This document shows positions 16,620-23,584 of a stretch of 33,137 nt of DNA, piece after piece. Each line of letters begins with the position of its first letter. Position 1 is the first letter of the stretch. Origin of the DNA: a virus; the IMG/VR virus record IMGVR_UViG_3300009182_000011, positions 1-33,137 of that record. One strand, 5' to 3'. The position numbers were made by a program, and so were the translations under genes. Under the pieces are notes generated by a model. That model saw only the letters and a list, made by a program, of their open reading frames with translations. It was not told where the DNA came from and did not search any database.

Positions 16620-17750
16620 ATGACTATTCCAACAACTTACCGCTATCTTTTAGCGGACTTGGTGACGAATCAGATTCTTGCTGAGTTGCCTTTGACGCGA
16701 GTTAGTTTTAGCTCGGTGTTGAATGCGGCGGGTTCTTTCAATGCTTCGCTTTTGGTGACTGATTCTAGACAAACTTATTTGAACATTTGGCCTTCGACTC
16801 AGCCGGGTCGGACAGCTATTTATGTTGAACGGCAATCTGATGGTGGCACACCTGTTTTGGTTTGGGGTGGCATTATTTGGTCGAGGGAATACGATTCGAC
16901 TACTCAACACATTTCGTTGAGCGCGTTGGAGTTTGAGTCTTATTTTGACCATAGGCGAGTGTTGTCACCTAACACTTCTAAAGCGCAAGTTTTTACTTCC
17001 ACCGATCAGCTTACGATTGCGCGAACGCTTGTCAATAACGCTCAGATTGGGGCGGGCGCTAACATTGGGGTTTTGACTGGGACTGAAACTTCGGGTCAGT
17101 TGATTTCGAAAACTTATTACGATTCGGAACTGCGAACTGTTTTATCGGCGTTGCAGGATTTGGCTAAGTCTGCGACTGGTTTTGACTTCAAGGTTGATGT
17201 GAGTTACGACGGCGCTTTCAACCCTGTGAAAACTTTGCAACTGGGTTACCCGCGTTTGGGTGCTAGTTATTCCAGCTCTAATCCGACTGCGCCGGTGTTG
17301 GAGTTTCCGGGCAATGTGGTTCAGTATGTTTACACCGAGGATGGCTTGTCGGCCGCGAATGTTATTTTTGCGGCGGGCGCTGGGAGCGGTGAGGGTCAGT
17401 TGAACTTGAAGGCTTCGGACTCTGCGCAGATTACAACTTACGGCTGGCCGTTGCTGGAGGATTCTCGCAACTATGGTGATGTGGTTTCGCAGTCGTTGCT
17501 TTCGTCTTTGGCTTTGGGTCAGTTGAATGCTGTCAAAAATCCGCCGGTGTCAATCAAGATTATTTACCCGCCTTATCTTGACCCGCTTTTGGGGACTTAC
17601 AACTTGGGCGATGACATTCGAATAAGGTTGAATGATGACCGCGCGGGGCAGGTTGATGACTACTATCGCATTGTTGGTATCTCGGTTCAGCCGGGCGAGA
17701 ACGGCCCTGAGCGCGCAACGCTAACTTTGACTCAGAAGGGTGCTGTCTAA
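16620..17750 (+). CDS. Gp37-like tail protein (hub/spike)
   Basis: A 376-aa protein that resembles the ReqiPepy6 Gp37-like tail proteins of actinophages. The start MTIPTTYRYLLADLVTNQIL, followed by ELPLTRVSFSSVLNAAGSF, is characteristic of the N-terminal domain; GYPRLG and YTEDGLSAANVIFAAG lie in the middle, and LGDDIRIRLNDDR near the end. Its place in the baseplate is likely the hub or a spike. It follows the lysis genes, an unusual insertion point in the tail cluster. It overlaps the next gene in a TAATG. Confidence 0.7.
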   Translation: MTIPTTYRYLLADLVTNQILAELPLTRVSFSSVLNAAGSFNASLLVTDSRQTYLNIWPSTQPGRTAIYVERQSDGGTPVLVWGGIIWSREYDSTTQHISLSALEFESYFDHRRVLSPNTSKAQVFTSTDQLTIARTLVNNAQIGAGANIGVLTGTETSGQLISKTYYDSELRTVLSALQDLAKSATGFDFKVDVSYDGAFNPVKTLQLGYPRLGASYSSSNPTAPVLEFPGNVVQYVYTEDGLSAANVIFAAGAGSGEGQLNLKASDSAQITTYGWPLLEDSRNYGDVVSQSLLSSLALGQLNAVKNPPVSIKIIYPPYLDPLLGTYNLGDDIRIRLNDDRAGQVDDYYRIVGISVQPGENGPERATLTLTQKGAV

Positions 17751-18004
17751 TGTCTTTCGTAAACTTGCCACCTCAGCTTTCGGTTATGTTCAAGGATTTG
17801 TCTGAGCGTATTTTGAAGCTTGAAAATAAGCCAAGAATGTTTGTGACTGTTTATCCGATTCAGACTAGCCCGCCTTCGGTGACTGGTTTGGTTTCGGGTG
17901 ACATTACTGATCCGCGCGTGGGGCAGCTGTGGTTGAACACAACAACTAATCAGCTTCGAACTATTGACGCGAACGGCGCGGCTCGAACTATTACTTGGTC
18001 ATAA
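17750..18004 (+). CDS. Hypothetical small structural protein, 84 aa
   Basis: Starts in a TAATG overlap with the Gp37-like gene. Residues 1-25 are a short helix (LSVMFKDLSERILKLEN), followed by a beta stretch ending GQLWLNTTTNQLRTI, a form often seen in phage tail appendage or fibre modules. No family is recognised. It is the last gene of the tail block and a 65-base gap with a hairpin follows. Confidence 0.6.
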   Translation: MSFVNLPPQLSVMFKDLSERILKLENKPRMFVTVYPIQTSPPSVTGLVSGDITDPRVGQLWLNTTTNQLRTIDANGAARTITWS

Positions 18005-18031
18005 CTTAGGTTTTGCGTTAGGCTAACATTG

Positions 18032-18049
18032 AACGCTAACTTGAGCGTT
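18032..18049 (+). promoter_or_regulatory. Inverted repeat AACGCT-N6-AGCGTT (operator or weak terminator)
   Basis: A perfect 6-bp palindrome with a 6-base spacer lies in the 65-base gap before the next gene. There is no T-run, so I favour a regulatory hairpin or operator. A possible promoter, TTGCGT (18013-18018) and TAACTT (18037-18042) with 18-base spacing, overlaps it. Confidence 0.4.
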
Positions 18050-18069
18050 TACTAAGGGAGGTTAGTTTT

Positions 18070-18309
18070 ATGTCTTTGTTTGATGAGTTGCAAGATGACC
18101 AAAACTTCAAAAGTCAAAGCGGTTCGCATTGCACAGTTTGCAAGTTGCTGGAAAGCCTTTCGCCGGATGAGGCGGCGTTGTTATCTGAGCGTTTAGATAA
18201 CCCTGAAATCCCGAAAGCGGCCATTGCTCGGGTGTTGACTAAGAATGGTTTTAAGTTTCGCCCTAACACTTTGACTCGCCACGCAAGGCGCGAGTGTAAT
18301 CGTGCTTGA
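18070..18309 (+). CDS. Small HTH-like protein with CxxC
   Basis: A 79-aa protein with a GGGAGG ribosome-binding site at 18055-18060. It has HCTVCKLLESLSPDEA at the N-terminus and IARVLTKNGFKFRPNTLTRHARRECN at the C-terminus in outline, which reads as a helix-turn-helix ending with His and Cys that could join CxxC in metal binding. Similar short proteins occur immediately before the large metallophosphoesterase in actinophages. It overlaps the next gene by 8 bases. DNA binding is inferred. Confidence 0.65.
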   Translation: MSLFDELQDDQNFKSQSGSHCTVCKLLESLSPDEAALLSERLDNPEIPKAAIARVLTKNGFKFRPNTLTRHARRECNRA

Positions 18310-19447
18310 TGACTTGTTGAACATTGCGCCTAAAGTGTCTGCGCCTAATGGGTGGCGGCCGGCGGTCGAGTTTGATGAAACAACTGGGCTGGGTGAAGCG
18401 ACCACTCAGGGCCTAAACTCTGAGCCTAACTTTGATGAGTTTTTGCGATCGGCTGGTTATGACCCTGAAGTTTATGAGGTTGTTGGCAATACTGTTCGAA
18501 CTTCGAAATGGCAACAGCGCGAGGGTGGCGAATGGCTGACTAGCTTCAGGTTTACTTTCCGCCTCAAGGTGACTTCGGTTGACTTGCCTTTGCTCTTTGC
18601 TCAAGCTCGAAAGACTAAGCCTTCTACACCGCCTCAGAGCGCGTCTGAGAGTGTGTTGCTGGTGTGTTGGTCAGACACTCAGACCGGGAAGGTTGGTTCT
18701 GCGGGTGGCACGAAAGAGCTGATTGAAAGAATCACGGATAAGCAACGCAAGCTTGAGGCGCACCTGAAAAAGAACAAATACTCGAAGCTGTTTTTTTTGA
18801 ATGTGGGTGATTCGATTGAGGGGTTTGATTCGGGCGGCAATCCGATGCGAACGAATGACCTTTCGCTAATGCAGCAGGTTGACCTTGAAGCAACTTTTGA
18901 ATGGGAAACGCTGAAGCTGATGAGTAAGTTTGCGCCGGTTGTGGCGGCTTCGGTTGGCTCTAATCATTGCGCTTGGCGCGCGGGTAAGACTCGATTAGGA
19001 ACGCCGAAGGATGACTGGGGTATTCACATTCAACGCCAGCTTGCTCGACTTGCTAAAGAGGTTGGTTTGCCTGTGCAGTTTTTTGAGCCGCGCGAGTATG
19101 ACGAAAGTCTTGCGCTTGATGTTTTTGGTGACCAAAGTTTTATTGTTGGTTTGGTTCACGGACATCAGGCTAATCGGCCTGAGCAGATGGCGGGTTGGTG
19201 GCGCGGGCAGTCGCACGGCGATCAGGCTGTGAAGGATGCGGATTTGTTGGTTCACGGCCATTGGCATCACCTTCGAGTTTTGGAGAGCGGCCGTAAAGCC
19301 GGGCGGTCGCGTTACATTGTGCAATGCCCAACGCTTGATAATGGCTCGGATTGGTTTCGATTGAACTCGGGTGAGGATTCTGACCCCGGCTTGTTGGTCA
19401 TTCCGATTGACCGCAACGGCTTCTCTGGCTCGGTTTTGAAGTTGTAA
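18302..19447 (+). CDS. Metallophosphoesterase-like protein
   Basis: A 381-aa protein starting at GTG (no ATG fits). The C-terminal 260 residues have the ordered metal-binding motifs of calcineurin-like phosphoesterases: SDTQTGK (124-130), NVGDSIEGF (Asp170), GSNHC (Asn221, His222), VHGHQ (285-289) and LVHGHWHH (316-323). These coordinate two metal ions for hydrolysis of phosphate esters, perhaps nucleic acid. Residues 1-110 are an extra N-terminal part with no motif I know. Pairing with the small HTH-like protein is conserved among actinophages, as far as I recall. Substrate unknown. Confidence 0.78.
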   Translation: MLDDLLNIAPKVSAPNGWRPAVEFDETTGLGEATTQGLNSEPNFDEFLRSAGYDPEVYEVVGNTVRTSKWQQREGGEWLTSFRFTFRLKVTSVDLPLLFAQARKTKPSTPPQSASESVLLVCWSDTQTGKVGSAGGTKELIERITDKQRKLEAHLKKNKYSKLFFLNVGDSIEGFDSGGNPMRTNDLSLMQQVDLEATFEWETLKLMSKFAPVVAASVGSNHCAWRAGKTRLGTPKDDWGIHIQRQLARLAKEVGLPVQFFEPREYDESLALDVFGDQSFIVGLVHGHQANRPEQMAGWWRGQSHGDQAVKDADLLVHGHWHHLRVLESGRKAGRSRYIVQCPTLDNGSDWFRLNSGEDSDPGLLVIPIDRNGFSGSVLKL

Positions 19448-19505
19448 GTTGTTATCTAAATGTTACCTAAAATCTTTGCTAAGTAGTAACAACTAATAAC
19501 AAATG

Positions 19506-19516
19506 TGTGCTAGATT
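19506..19516 (+). promoter_or_regulatory. Possible extended -10 promoter TGTGCTAGATT
   Basis: In a 113-base gene-free gap, TGC precedes TAGATT (19511-19516), an extended -10. No good -35 is seen. The same TGTGCTA and the word TTGTTATC (19449-19456) recur upstream of the gene at 22657, which supports a shared control region for early genes. An inverted TTGTTA / TAACAA pair flanks it. Confidence 0.4.
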
Positions 19517-19547
19517 GTTCTTGTTAGCAGATAGCTAGCAAAAGTCT

Positions 19548-19563
19548 GGAGGGACACAAAATG
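19548..19563 (+). promoter_or_regulatory. Strong ribosome-binding cassette GGAGGGACACAAAATG
   Basis: The same cassette with one variable base precedes the ATGs at 19877 and 26186, and a related one precedes 22657. GGAGGG is close to a full anti-Shine-Dalgarno match, 8 bases before the ATG, which fixes the start. Confidence 0.8.
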
Positions 19564-19851
19564 CAAACAGTAACCATTCAAGCAGTATCAGCAACAATTC
19601 GTGCAAGCAAAGTTTGGGTCAGCAAAAAAACTTCTTCAAGCTCACGTTATAGCCGCACTGCTGGAGTTTATGCAGAAGTCGCTGGCGATGGTGCTATCCG
19701 CCTAGAGTGGGCTTACCACACCGGATTGTTTGCAGAAAACGCTCAAGACCAACTAGCTTGCGTTATTGCAGCTCTTAAGGCTAAAGGCTTCAGCGTTATT
19801 GAGCGCCCAACTGCTATGGGAAACCAAACTGAACTTATCGTCACTAACTAA
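19561..19851 (+). CDS. Hypothetical early protein, 96 aa
   Basis: First gene after a promoter-like gap, with the strong ribosome-binding cassette and a 25-base gap to the ERF gene. The sequence has two alpha/beta regions, a Ser-rich basic stretch (SKKTSSSSRYSRT) and a C-terminal helix ACVIAALKAKGF followed by a strand. I see no motif. Its position suggests an early function related to recombination or host takeover; this is inference. Confidence 0.65.
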   Translation: MQTVTIQAVSATIRASKVWVSKKTSSSSRYSRTAGVYAEVAGDGAIRLEWAYHTGLFAENAQDQLACVIAALKAKGFSVIERPTAMGNQTELIVTN

Positions 19852-19863
19852 TAACAAACAAAT

Positions 19864-19879
19864 GGAGGGAAACAAAATG
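19864..19879 (+). promoter_or_regulatory. Strong ribosome-binding cassette GGAGGGAAACAAAATG
   Basis: Second copy of the cassette, before the ERF gene. It selects ATG 19877 over upstream in-frame codons. Confidence 0.8.
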
Positions 19880-20476
19880 AGCAACGCTCAACAGGTCATT
19901 GTGGCCGTAATGCAGGAGGTTTCTTCTGTCGCTAAAAAAGATAAGAACCAAAGTCAAAACTTTAACTTTCGAGGCATTGACGCAGTAATGAACGCTGTCG
20001 GCCCTGCACTTCGCAAGGCTGGCGGGTTTATCGTGCCGGAGGTGCTATCGGTTGAGAACACCGCTGTGCCTTCGGCTTCAGGTAAGTCGCTCAATGTTGT
20101 TCGAGTGTCTGTCAAGTATTCGGTGTTTGGATCAGAGGGCGAACCGCTTTCGGGTGTTATCGCTGCCGAAGCTTTTGACTCGGGTGACAAGGCAACCGCT
20201 AAGGCTATGAGCGTGGCTTATCGCACATTCTTGCTTCAGCTTCTCTGCTTGCCTACTGACGAGCCTGACCCTGACCACGATAGCTATGAAATCGGCAAGA
20301 TTGCTGTTGACGAAGGCGCGCTTGTTGATTGGGCTGAGGTTATCAAGTCGGCTACTACACAGGCAGAACTCAAAGATGCTTGGAGTCAGATTGCGGCCGC
20401 CGGGTTAGCCGAAGTGCCGTTCAAGGGAACGACTTTGAAGGCTTTGATTTTCACTCGCAAGGCTGAGGTGAAGTAA
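19877..20476 (+). CDS. erf: ERF-family single-strand annealing recombinase
   Basis: A 199-aa protein with the ERF signature: FNFRGIDAVMNAVGPALRKAGG near residue 30 and DSGDKATAKAMSVAYRTFL followed by LLCLPTDEPDPD in the middle. Such proteins promote annealing of complementary single strands and aid circularisation or recombination of the phage genome. The C-terminal 60 residues form a variable helical domain that may contact a partner. The start is fixed by the strong ribosome-binding site. A likely nuclease partner, the Cas4-like gene, lies 6 kb away. Overlaps the next gene by one base. Confidence 0.88.
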   Translation: MSNAQQVIVAVMQEVSSVAKKDKNQSQNFNFRGIDAVMNAVGPALRKAGGFIVPEVLSVENTAVPSASGKSLNVVRVSVKYSVFGSEGEPLSGVIAAEAFDSGDKATAKAMSVAYRTFLLQLLCLPTDEPDPDHDSYEIGKIAVDEGALVDWAEVIKSATTQAELKDAWSQIAAAGLAEVPFKGTTLKALIFTRKAEVK

Positions 20477-20670
20477 TGTTTATTCCTCAAGTTGGCGATT
20501 ACATTTCGATTAGGAAGGGCGGTCACTCGCCTGACCCGCTGGACATTTCGGGAACTGTTCGCTCTGTTGTTTTTGCGGCGGGCGAAGATTACGAAGCGCT
20601 CTCAGTCACTTTTGAGAACTCTGATTCGATGGTTTACATAACCCCGGCTGACGAAGTGCAGGTTCACTAA
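20476..20670 (+). CDS. Hypothetical 64-aa beta-rich protein
   Basis: Begins in a TAATG overlap with ERF and shares one base with the next start. It starts FIPQVGDYISIRKGGHSPDP and reads as a small beta-barrel, SH3- or OB-like, but no family is clear. Coupled translation with ERF suggests a linked role. Confidence 0.6.
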   Translation: MFIPQVGDYISIRKGGHSPDPLDISGTVRSVVFAAGEDYEALSVTFENSDSMVYITPADEVQVH

Positions 20671-20870
20671 TGGAGTATTTAGTCTTAGGCCTGTTTCTAA
20701 TCAACGCTGGCATCACACTCGGGCTTGTTACTTTGGTTCGCCACGAAGCTAATCAAGAGATTGACAAACTAGAAAACGCGCACCTCGCTTTGATTATCAA
20801 CCTAGCTCGCGAACAGGGCAAGTTGCGGGCTGACCTATTTATTTTGGAGAGTAAAAATGGCAATCGCTAG
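20670..20870 (+). CDS. Small membrane/coiled-coil protein, 66 aa
   Basis: Residues 3-23 are a hydrophobic helix (YLVLGLFLINAGITLGLVTLV) in outline and residues 27-60 an amphipathic helix rich in Glu, Lys and Leu. It fits a single-pass membrane protein with a cytoplasmic coiled coil. It begins with the base shared with the previous stop and overlaps the next gene by 14 bases. No function is known. Confidence 0.6.
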   Translation: MEYLVLGLFLINAGITLGLVTLVRHEANQEIDKLENAHLALIINLAREQGKLRADLFILESKNGNR

Positions 20871-21147
20871 ACACACAGATCCGCTGACTTCGCACGAAGC
20901 GGCCGACTCGGTTTCGAGAGTTACCGATACACAGGAAGCAATCTTGAAGTTGTTGGTCAGACCGATGACCGATGAGGAACTGCTCACCGCTTATGCTTGG
21001 GCGAACGCGGCGGGCGATGCTCCACGCGCTTCGGCTTCAGGTATTCGCTCACGCCGGCACGAACTTTTTGACCAAGGTTTAGTTTGCCCTGTTGGTTTTT
21101 CTTTGACCGCTTCAAATCGTAAAGCTCTAGTTTGGAGTGTCGCGTGA
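20857..21147 (+). CDS. Winged-helix-like DNA-binding protein, 96 aa
   Basis: Starts ARHTDPLTSHEAADSVS, continues with TDTQEAILKLLVRPMTDEEL and ends with SGIRSRRHELFDQGLV. This architecture, a DPxTSHEAA lead and a winged helix with SGIRSRR, is common in actinophages and Actinobacteria. The likely role is transcription regulation or a DNA-metabolism accessory; the exact role is unknown. It has an AGAG purine tract upstream and overlaps the next gene with GTGA. Confidence 0.7.
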   Translation: MAIARHTDPLTSHEAADSVSRVTDTQEAILKLLVRPMTDEELLTAYAWANAAGDAPRASASGIRSRRHELFDQGLVCPVGFSLTASNRKALVWSVA

Positions 21148-21410
21148 CTTGTATGTGTAGCGTGAATGAGAAACTTGAGGCAGAACGCTTTGTGGTGTTC
21201 CGATCGGCGGAGGTTGAGAAACCCGAGCCGCTTGGCCCTTGCGCTCGACAACACTTTGCACCTAATCAATGCGAAGCAAATCACATCACTATTCGACAGC
21301 AAGAGAAGCGTGACAAGTTTATGTTCAACGCTGGCAGGTATGCAGCCGGGGCGCGCGATTCGATTGCAGTCAAAGCTAACGAAAGATTAGAGAGGGAACT
21401 AGATGCCTGA
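21144..21410 (+). CDS. Hypothetical 88-aa protein
   Basis: I chose GTG 21144, in a GTGA overlap with the previous stop; ATG 21153 is the alternative. Cys residues occur in TCMCS near the start and again around residues 37 and 47. The C-terminal half is charged and helical (IRQQEKRDKFMFNAG; NERLERELDA). No family is recognised. It overlaps the next gene by 8 bases. Confidence 0.55.
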   Translation: MTCMCSVNEKLEAERFVVFRSAEVEKPEPLGPCARQHFAPNQCEANHITIRQQEKRDKFMFNAGRYAAGARDSIAVKANERLERELDA

Positions 21411-21636
21411 CGAAACTATTGTTCTGAGTTACAAGACTTTATCGCACGCTATCAAGGACGCGACTGAAGCAAAGCTTGAAGGCTATCGCGCTGACCTACT
21501 GGAGCGACTTGACATTGCGATGACTTCAGCGATTCAAACTGATAGCGATCCGCAGTTTATTGAAGGCTTGCAAACGGCTTTCAATATGGTCAAGGGTGGA
21601 ATCATTGAGCCTGTTTATGAAGCTGGCGATGAGTGA
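21403..21636 (+). CDS. Hypothetical 77-aa acidic helical protein
   Basis: Mostly helical and acidic (LSHAIKDATEAKLEGYRADL), with no Cys. It starts inside the previous gene with an 8-base overlap. No family is recognised. Confidence 0.55.
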   Translation: MPDETIVLSYKTLSHAIKDATEAKLEGYRADLLERLDIAMTSAIQTDSDPQFIEGLQTAFNMVKGGIIEPVYEAGDE

Positions 21637-21645
21637 GGTTGCGGC

Positions 21646-21810
21646 GTGATTCTTGAGATACTAAACACGATTGCGATTTTCGTTTGCGCGGCCGCTTTGA
21701 TTTTGATTGTGGTTAGCTTGATGGCTTTCCTTGGCTTGTGGAAACTGATTGATGACCGCCGGCACGATACGAACGAGGAGATACTTTTTGAAGGGCGCGA
21801 GGATGACTAA
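21646..21810 (+). CDS. Small single-pass membrane protein, 54 aa
   Basis: Starts with GTG 21646, with GAGGT upstream at 21634-21638. Residues 7-33 are hydrophobic (IAIFVCAAALILIVVSLM), followed by an acidic, charged tail (DDRRHDTNEEILFEG). It overlaps the next ORF by 8 bases. It could act in lysis control or host interaction; nothing decides this. One GCGGCCGC (21688) lies in the membrane segment. Confidence 0.5.
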   Translation: MILEILNTIAIFVCAAALILIVVSLMAFLGLWKLIDDRRHDTNEEILFEGREDD

Positions 21811-21946
21811 GCGGTGGCCGTTGCGGGTGCAACTTTACACAGCCCGGCAGTATTGGTTTCACTTTCGCAAACCTGCTATCAAACGCGCGTTGCGAAAATG
21901 GTGTAAACTAATCAAGCTGAGTGCGACATCCTCCAGCCGCCGTTAG
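21803..21946 (+). CDS. Hypothetical 47-aa basic protein
   Basis: A short, very basic protein (PAIKRALRKWCKLIKL) starting at ATG 21803 with an 8-base overlap and ending just before the terminator at 21970. The spacing fits a real last gene of the unit, but the short length leaves doubt. No family. Confidence 0.4.
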   Translation: MTKRWPLRVQLYTARQYWFHFRKPAIKRALRKWCKLIKLSATSSSRR

Positions 21947-21969
21947 TGATTATTCCTAACCAGCAAGCT

Positions 21970-22006
21970 ACCCCTTCGGCTTACCCCCTTTTGCCGAAGG
22001 GGTTTT
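21970..22006 (+). terminator. Intrinsic terminator, 10-bp perfect stem
   Basis: CCCCTTCGGC (21971-21980) pairs perfectly with GCCGAAGGGG (21993-22002), with A21970-T22003 as a further pair. The 12-base loop is followed by TTTT. It closes the small-gene operon that starts at 19561. Confidence 0.9.
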
Positions 22007-22045
22007 GCTATTCTCATTCAAGGGTCTTTTACGGAAGGAAGCCAA

Positions 22046-22225
22046 ATGACTTACAGCTATTTTTGCGCGAAGTGTGACATCACTTACACGGCCGAACGAT
22101 CAATGTTCGAGGCTGAGGTGAAGCCTGAGTGTGTGAAGTGCGGCGCGGTTACTGTTCGCAAGTTTCAATCCCCCGGCGCGACTTTCAAGGGTGGCGGTTT
22201 TGGTGGCTCGCGGTCGAGCGTATGA
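22046..22225 (+). CDS. FmdB-type zinc-ribbon protein, 59 aa
   Basis: Too short for most ORF cut-offs but clear: MTYSYFCAKCD, then ERSM, then PECVKCGA and a tail FQSPGATFKGGGFGGS. This is the standard FmdB regulatory zinc-ribbon layout (Y.Y.C..C ... C..CG ... SP..FKG.GF) with zinc held by Cys7, Cys10, Cys29 and Cys32. An AAGGAAG ribosome-binding site precedes it. The function of FmdB proteins is not well known; regulatory or ribosome-related roles have been proposed. Overlaps the HNH gene as ATGA. Confidence 0.8.
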   Translation: MTYSYFCAKCDITYTAERSMFEAEVKPECVKCGAVTVRKFQSPGATFKGGGFGGSRSSV

Positions 22226-22557
22226 CACCTAAAGAGTTCAAGCGATTGCTGGCGCGTGATGGCGGTTGTGTTCATTGTGGGTTGGATGACGAAACGCTAG
22301 TTCCGCAACACCGGATAAATAGGCAGATGGGCGGGGCGGGCAAAGGCTCTGTTCGCAATCAGGCTTCTAATCTTTTGGTGTTTTGTTCTGCGTTCAATGG
22401 CTTGATTGAGTCGGATTCTAAGGCCGCTCAGTTGGCGCGCGAGCGTGGCTGGAAACTTGACAGCTGGCAAAATCCGTTGACCGAGCCTGTCTGGAGTCAG
22501 GTGCATAGGGCGTGGGTTTTGCTTGATAACGCTTTCAAGTTTGTTTATAACGAATAA
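22222..22557 (+). CDS. HNH endonuclease-like protein
   Basis: A 111-aa protein with CVHCG near residue 16, then PQHRINRQMGG (the His motif), then NQASNLLVFCSAFNGLIES (the N and final motifs). This is the beta-beta-alpha HNH metal finger with one Cys pair that may bind structural zinc. HNH proteins often aid packaging next to terminase or act as homing nucleases; here it is far from terminase and follows the FmdB gene, so the role is unclear. A start at ATG 22222 fits the ATGA overlap. Confidence 0.75.
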   Translation: MTPKEFKRLLARDGGCVHCGLDDETLVPQHRINRQMGGAGKGSVRNQASNLLVFCSAFNGLIESDSKAAQLARERGWKLDSWQNPLTEPVWSQVHRAWVLLDNAFKFVYNE

Positions 22558-22604
22558 ATAACATTCAATCTTTTTTGCTGTATTTGTCACTTTTTGTTAT
22601 CAGT

Positions 22605-22615
22605 TGTGCTAACCT
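22605..22615 (+). promoter_or_regulatory. Possible extended -10 promoter TGTGCTAACCT
   Basis: In the 99-base gap, TAACCT (22610-22615) follows TGC, and TTGTTATC (22594-22601) lies just upstream. This pairing resembles the region at 19449-19516. No good -35 is seen, and the poly-A run (22637-22644) lies before the ribosome-binding site. Confidence 0.4.
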
Positions 22616-22644
22616 ATTCATAGGCAGAAAGCCACTAAAAAAAA

Positions 22645-22659
22645 GGGAGATACAAAATG
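22645..22659 (+). promoter_or_regulatory. Ribosome-binding cassette GGGAGATACAAAATG
   Basis: A related cassette to the others, with GGGAG and the same ACAAAATG ending. It defines ATG 22657. Confidence 0.7.
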
Positions 22660-22845
22660 ACAACTCATAAAATCAAAACTTCTAAAAGTGCCACAGTTTC
22701 AACAAGTTATTTTGCTGAATGTTCTTGTGGCTGGTATGCCAGCGGAACAATAACTGATAACTACACTCGAACAGTTCGTTTAGTCAAAGAAGATTTGCAA
22801 TTTCAAGCAACAGATCACTTAGAAGAAATGGAAAACAATAACTAA
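22657..22845 (+). CDS. Hypothetical 62-aa early protein
   Basis: First gene after a likely promoter. Sequence features are a Lys/Thr/Ser-rich N-terminus, ECSCGWYASG near residue 21 (two Cys with Trp), and an acidic Asn/Glu-rich C-terminus. It could be a small metal-binding or RNA-binding protein. No family is recognised. Its stop shares a base with the next ATG. Confidence 0.6.
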   Translation: MTTHKIKTSKSATVSTSYFAECSCGWYASGTITDNYTRTVRLVKEDLQFQATDHLEEMENNN

Positions 22846-23006
22846 TGGAACTCATCACAATCAGAGAAGCTGCAAACCAGCTCAAGGTTCACCCAAACAC
22901 AATCCGCAACTTCATCACTAACGGCTTGCTCAAGTCATTCAAAATAGGCCGCACAGTTCGCATCCAGCAAACCGAGCTTGACCGCATCGTCAGGGGCGAG
23001 AAATGA
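22845..23006 (+). CDS. Excisionase-type HTH protein, 53 aa
   Basis: A short gene missed by most ORF cut-offs. It reads ITIREAANQLKVHPNTIRNFI then GLLKSFKIGRTVRIQQTELD in outline, the MerR-like helix-turn-helix of the excisionase family DNA-binding domain (HTH_17). It binds DNA and could act as a transcription regulator; a recombination-directionality role would need an integrase, which this genome lacks. It begins with a one-base TAATG overlap and ends in an ATGA overlap with the next gene. Confidence 0.75.
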   Translation: MELITIREAANQLKVHPNTIRNFITNGLLKSFKIGRTVRIQQTELDRIVRGEK

Positions 23007-23188
23007 AAACACTAACGATTGTCTTTATCGCCGGGTTTATCTTTGTGTTTTCGCCTGCCGCCGACTGGCTGGCTGTGAACACGCCTGAGTGGATTAGTGC
23101 GCTATTCGTTATTATCGGGCTACCTTGGGCTTCTTATGCCTCATTCAAGATGATTTACAAGTTTGCTATGGAGGCAAGAAATGACTAA
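23003..23188 (+). CDS. Small two-helix membrane protein, 61 aa
   Basis: Residues 3-23 and 31-52 are hydrophobic (LTIVFIAGFIFVFSP; WISALFVIIGLPWASYASF), joined by a short loop. The N-terminus MKT and two passes resemble a small holin or anti-holin, but no lysis genes are near. The following gene starts 8 bases before its stop. Confidence 0.55.
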   Translation: MKTLTIVFIAGFIFVFSPAADWLAVNTPEWISALFVIIGLPWASYASFKMIYKFAMEARND

Positions 23189-23411
23189 AACTTATGGCTC
23201 GATGACCGAGCAGGAAATCTTTGACCTTGGCGTGAAGCTAACCGAAGCCAAGATTGAGCGCGTTCTGCGTTTAGATTATGTGGTTTGGGCGGGGCATTCT
23301 GACTATGCTAAAGAGGCCCTAAAAGGCGTTATTAGGCAACTTGCGCCGGGACTCTATGCAGAGCTTTTGCAACAAGAGATTGAACGCGAAAACAGGAAGG
23401 CAAGCAAATGA
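23181..23411 (+). CDS. Hypothetical 76-aa helical protein
   Basis: ATG 23181 is preferred because GGAGG lies at 23170-23174. The protein is helical and charged (TEQEIFDLGVKLTEAKIERV; LYAELLQQEIERENRKASK). No family is known. The gene ends with an ATGA overlap with the Cys-rich ORF. Confidence 0.55.
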   Translation: MTKTYGSMTEQEIFDLGVKLTEAKIERVLRLDYVVWAGHSDYAKEALKGVIRQLAPGLYAELLQQEIERENRKASK

Positions 23412-23584
23412 GCGAGCTAACTCAGGGCCGCGTTGCTCAATACCTAAACGCTACCGCTGACGCTTGCGAGTGTGAGCTTTGCGATGACGCTGTGACCGCT
23501 GGCACGATTTCAAAGGGCGAGTGCCTGTGCGCCGATCACCTTTGCGATTGCTGTGGCGGCGACCACTCTTGCAAAAATGGCTGA
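23408..23584 (+). CDS. Cysteine-rich miniprotein, 58 aa
   Basis: A short gene with nine cysteines: CECELC (20-25), CLC (39-41), CDCC (46-49) and Cys55, with His44 and His53 nearby. The count suffices for two zinc ions or a metal cluster. It starts with ATG in an overlap and its stop lies inside the next ORF. It resembles small zinc-finger proteins in actinophages, but I cannot name a family. Confidence 0.6.
   Translation: MSELTQGRVAQYLNATADACECELCDDAVTAGTISKGECLCADHLCDCCGGDHSCKNG

Noticed and set aside
18791-18798. T8 run in the phosphoesterase gene
   Set aside because: It encodes Phe-Phe-Leu in a normal frame and has no stem before it, so it is not a terminator; no clear sign of phase variation.
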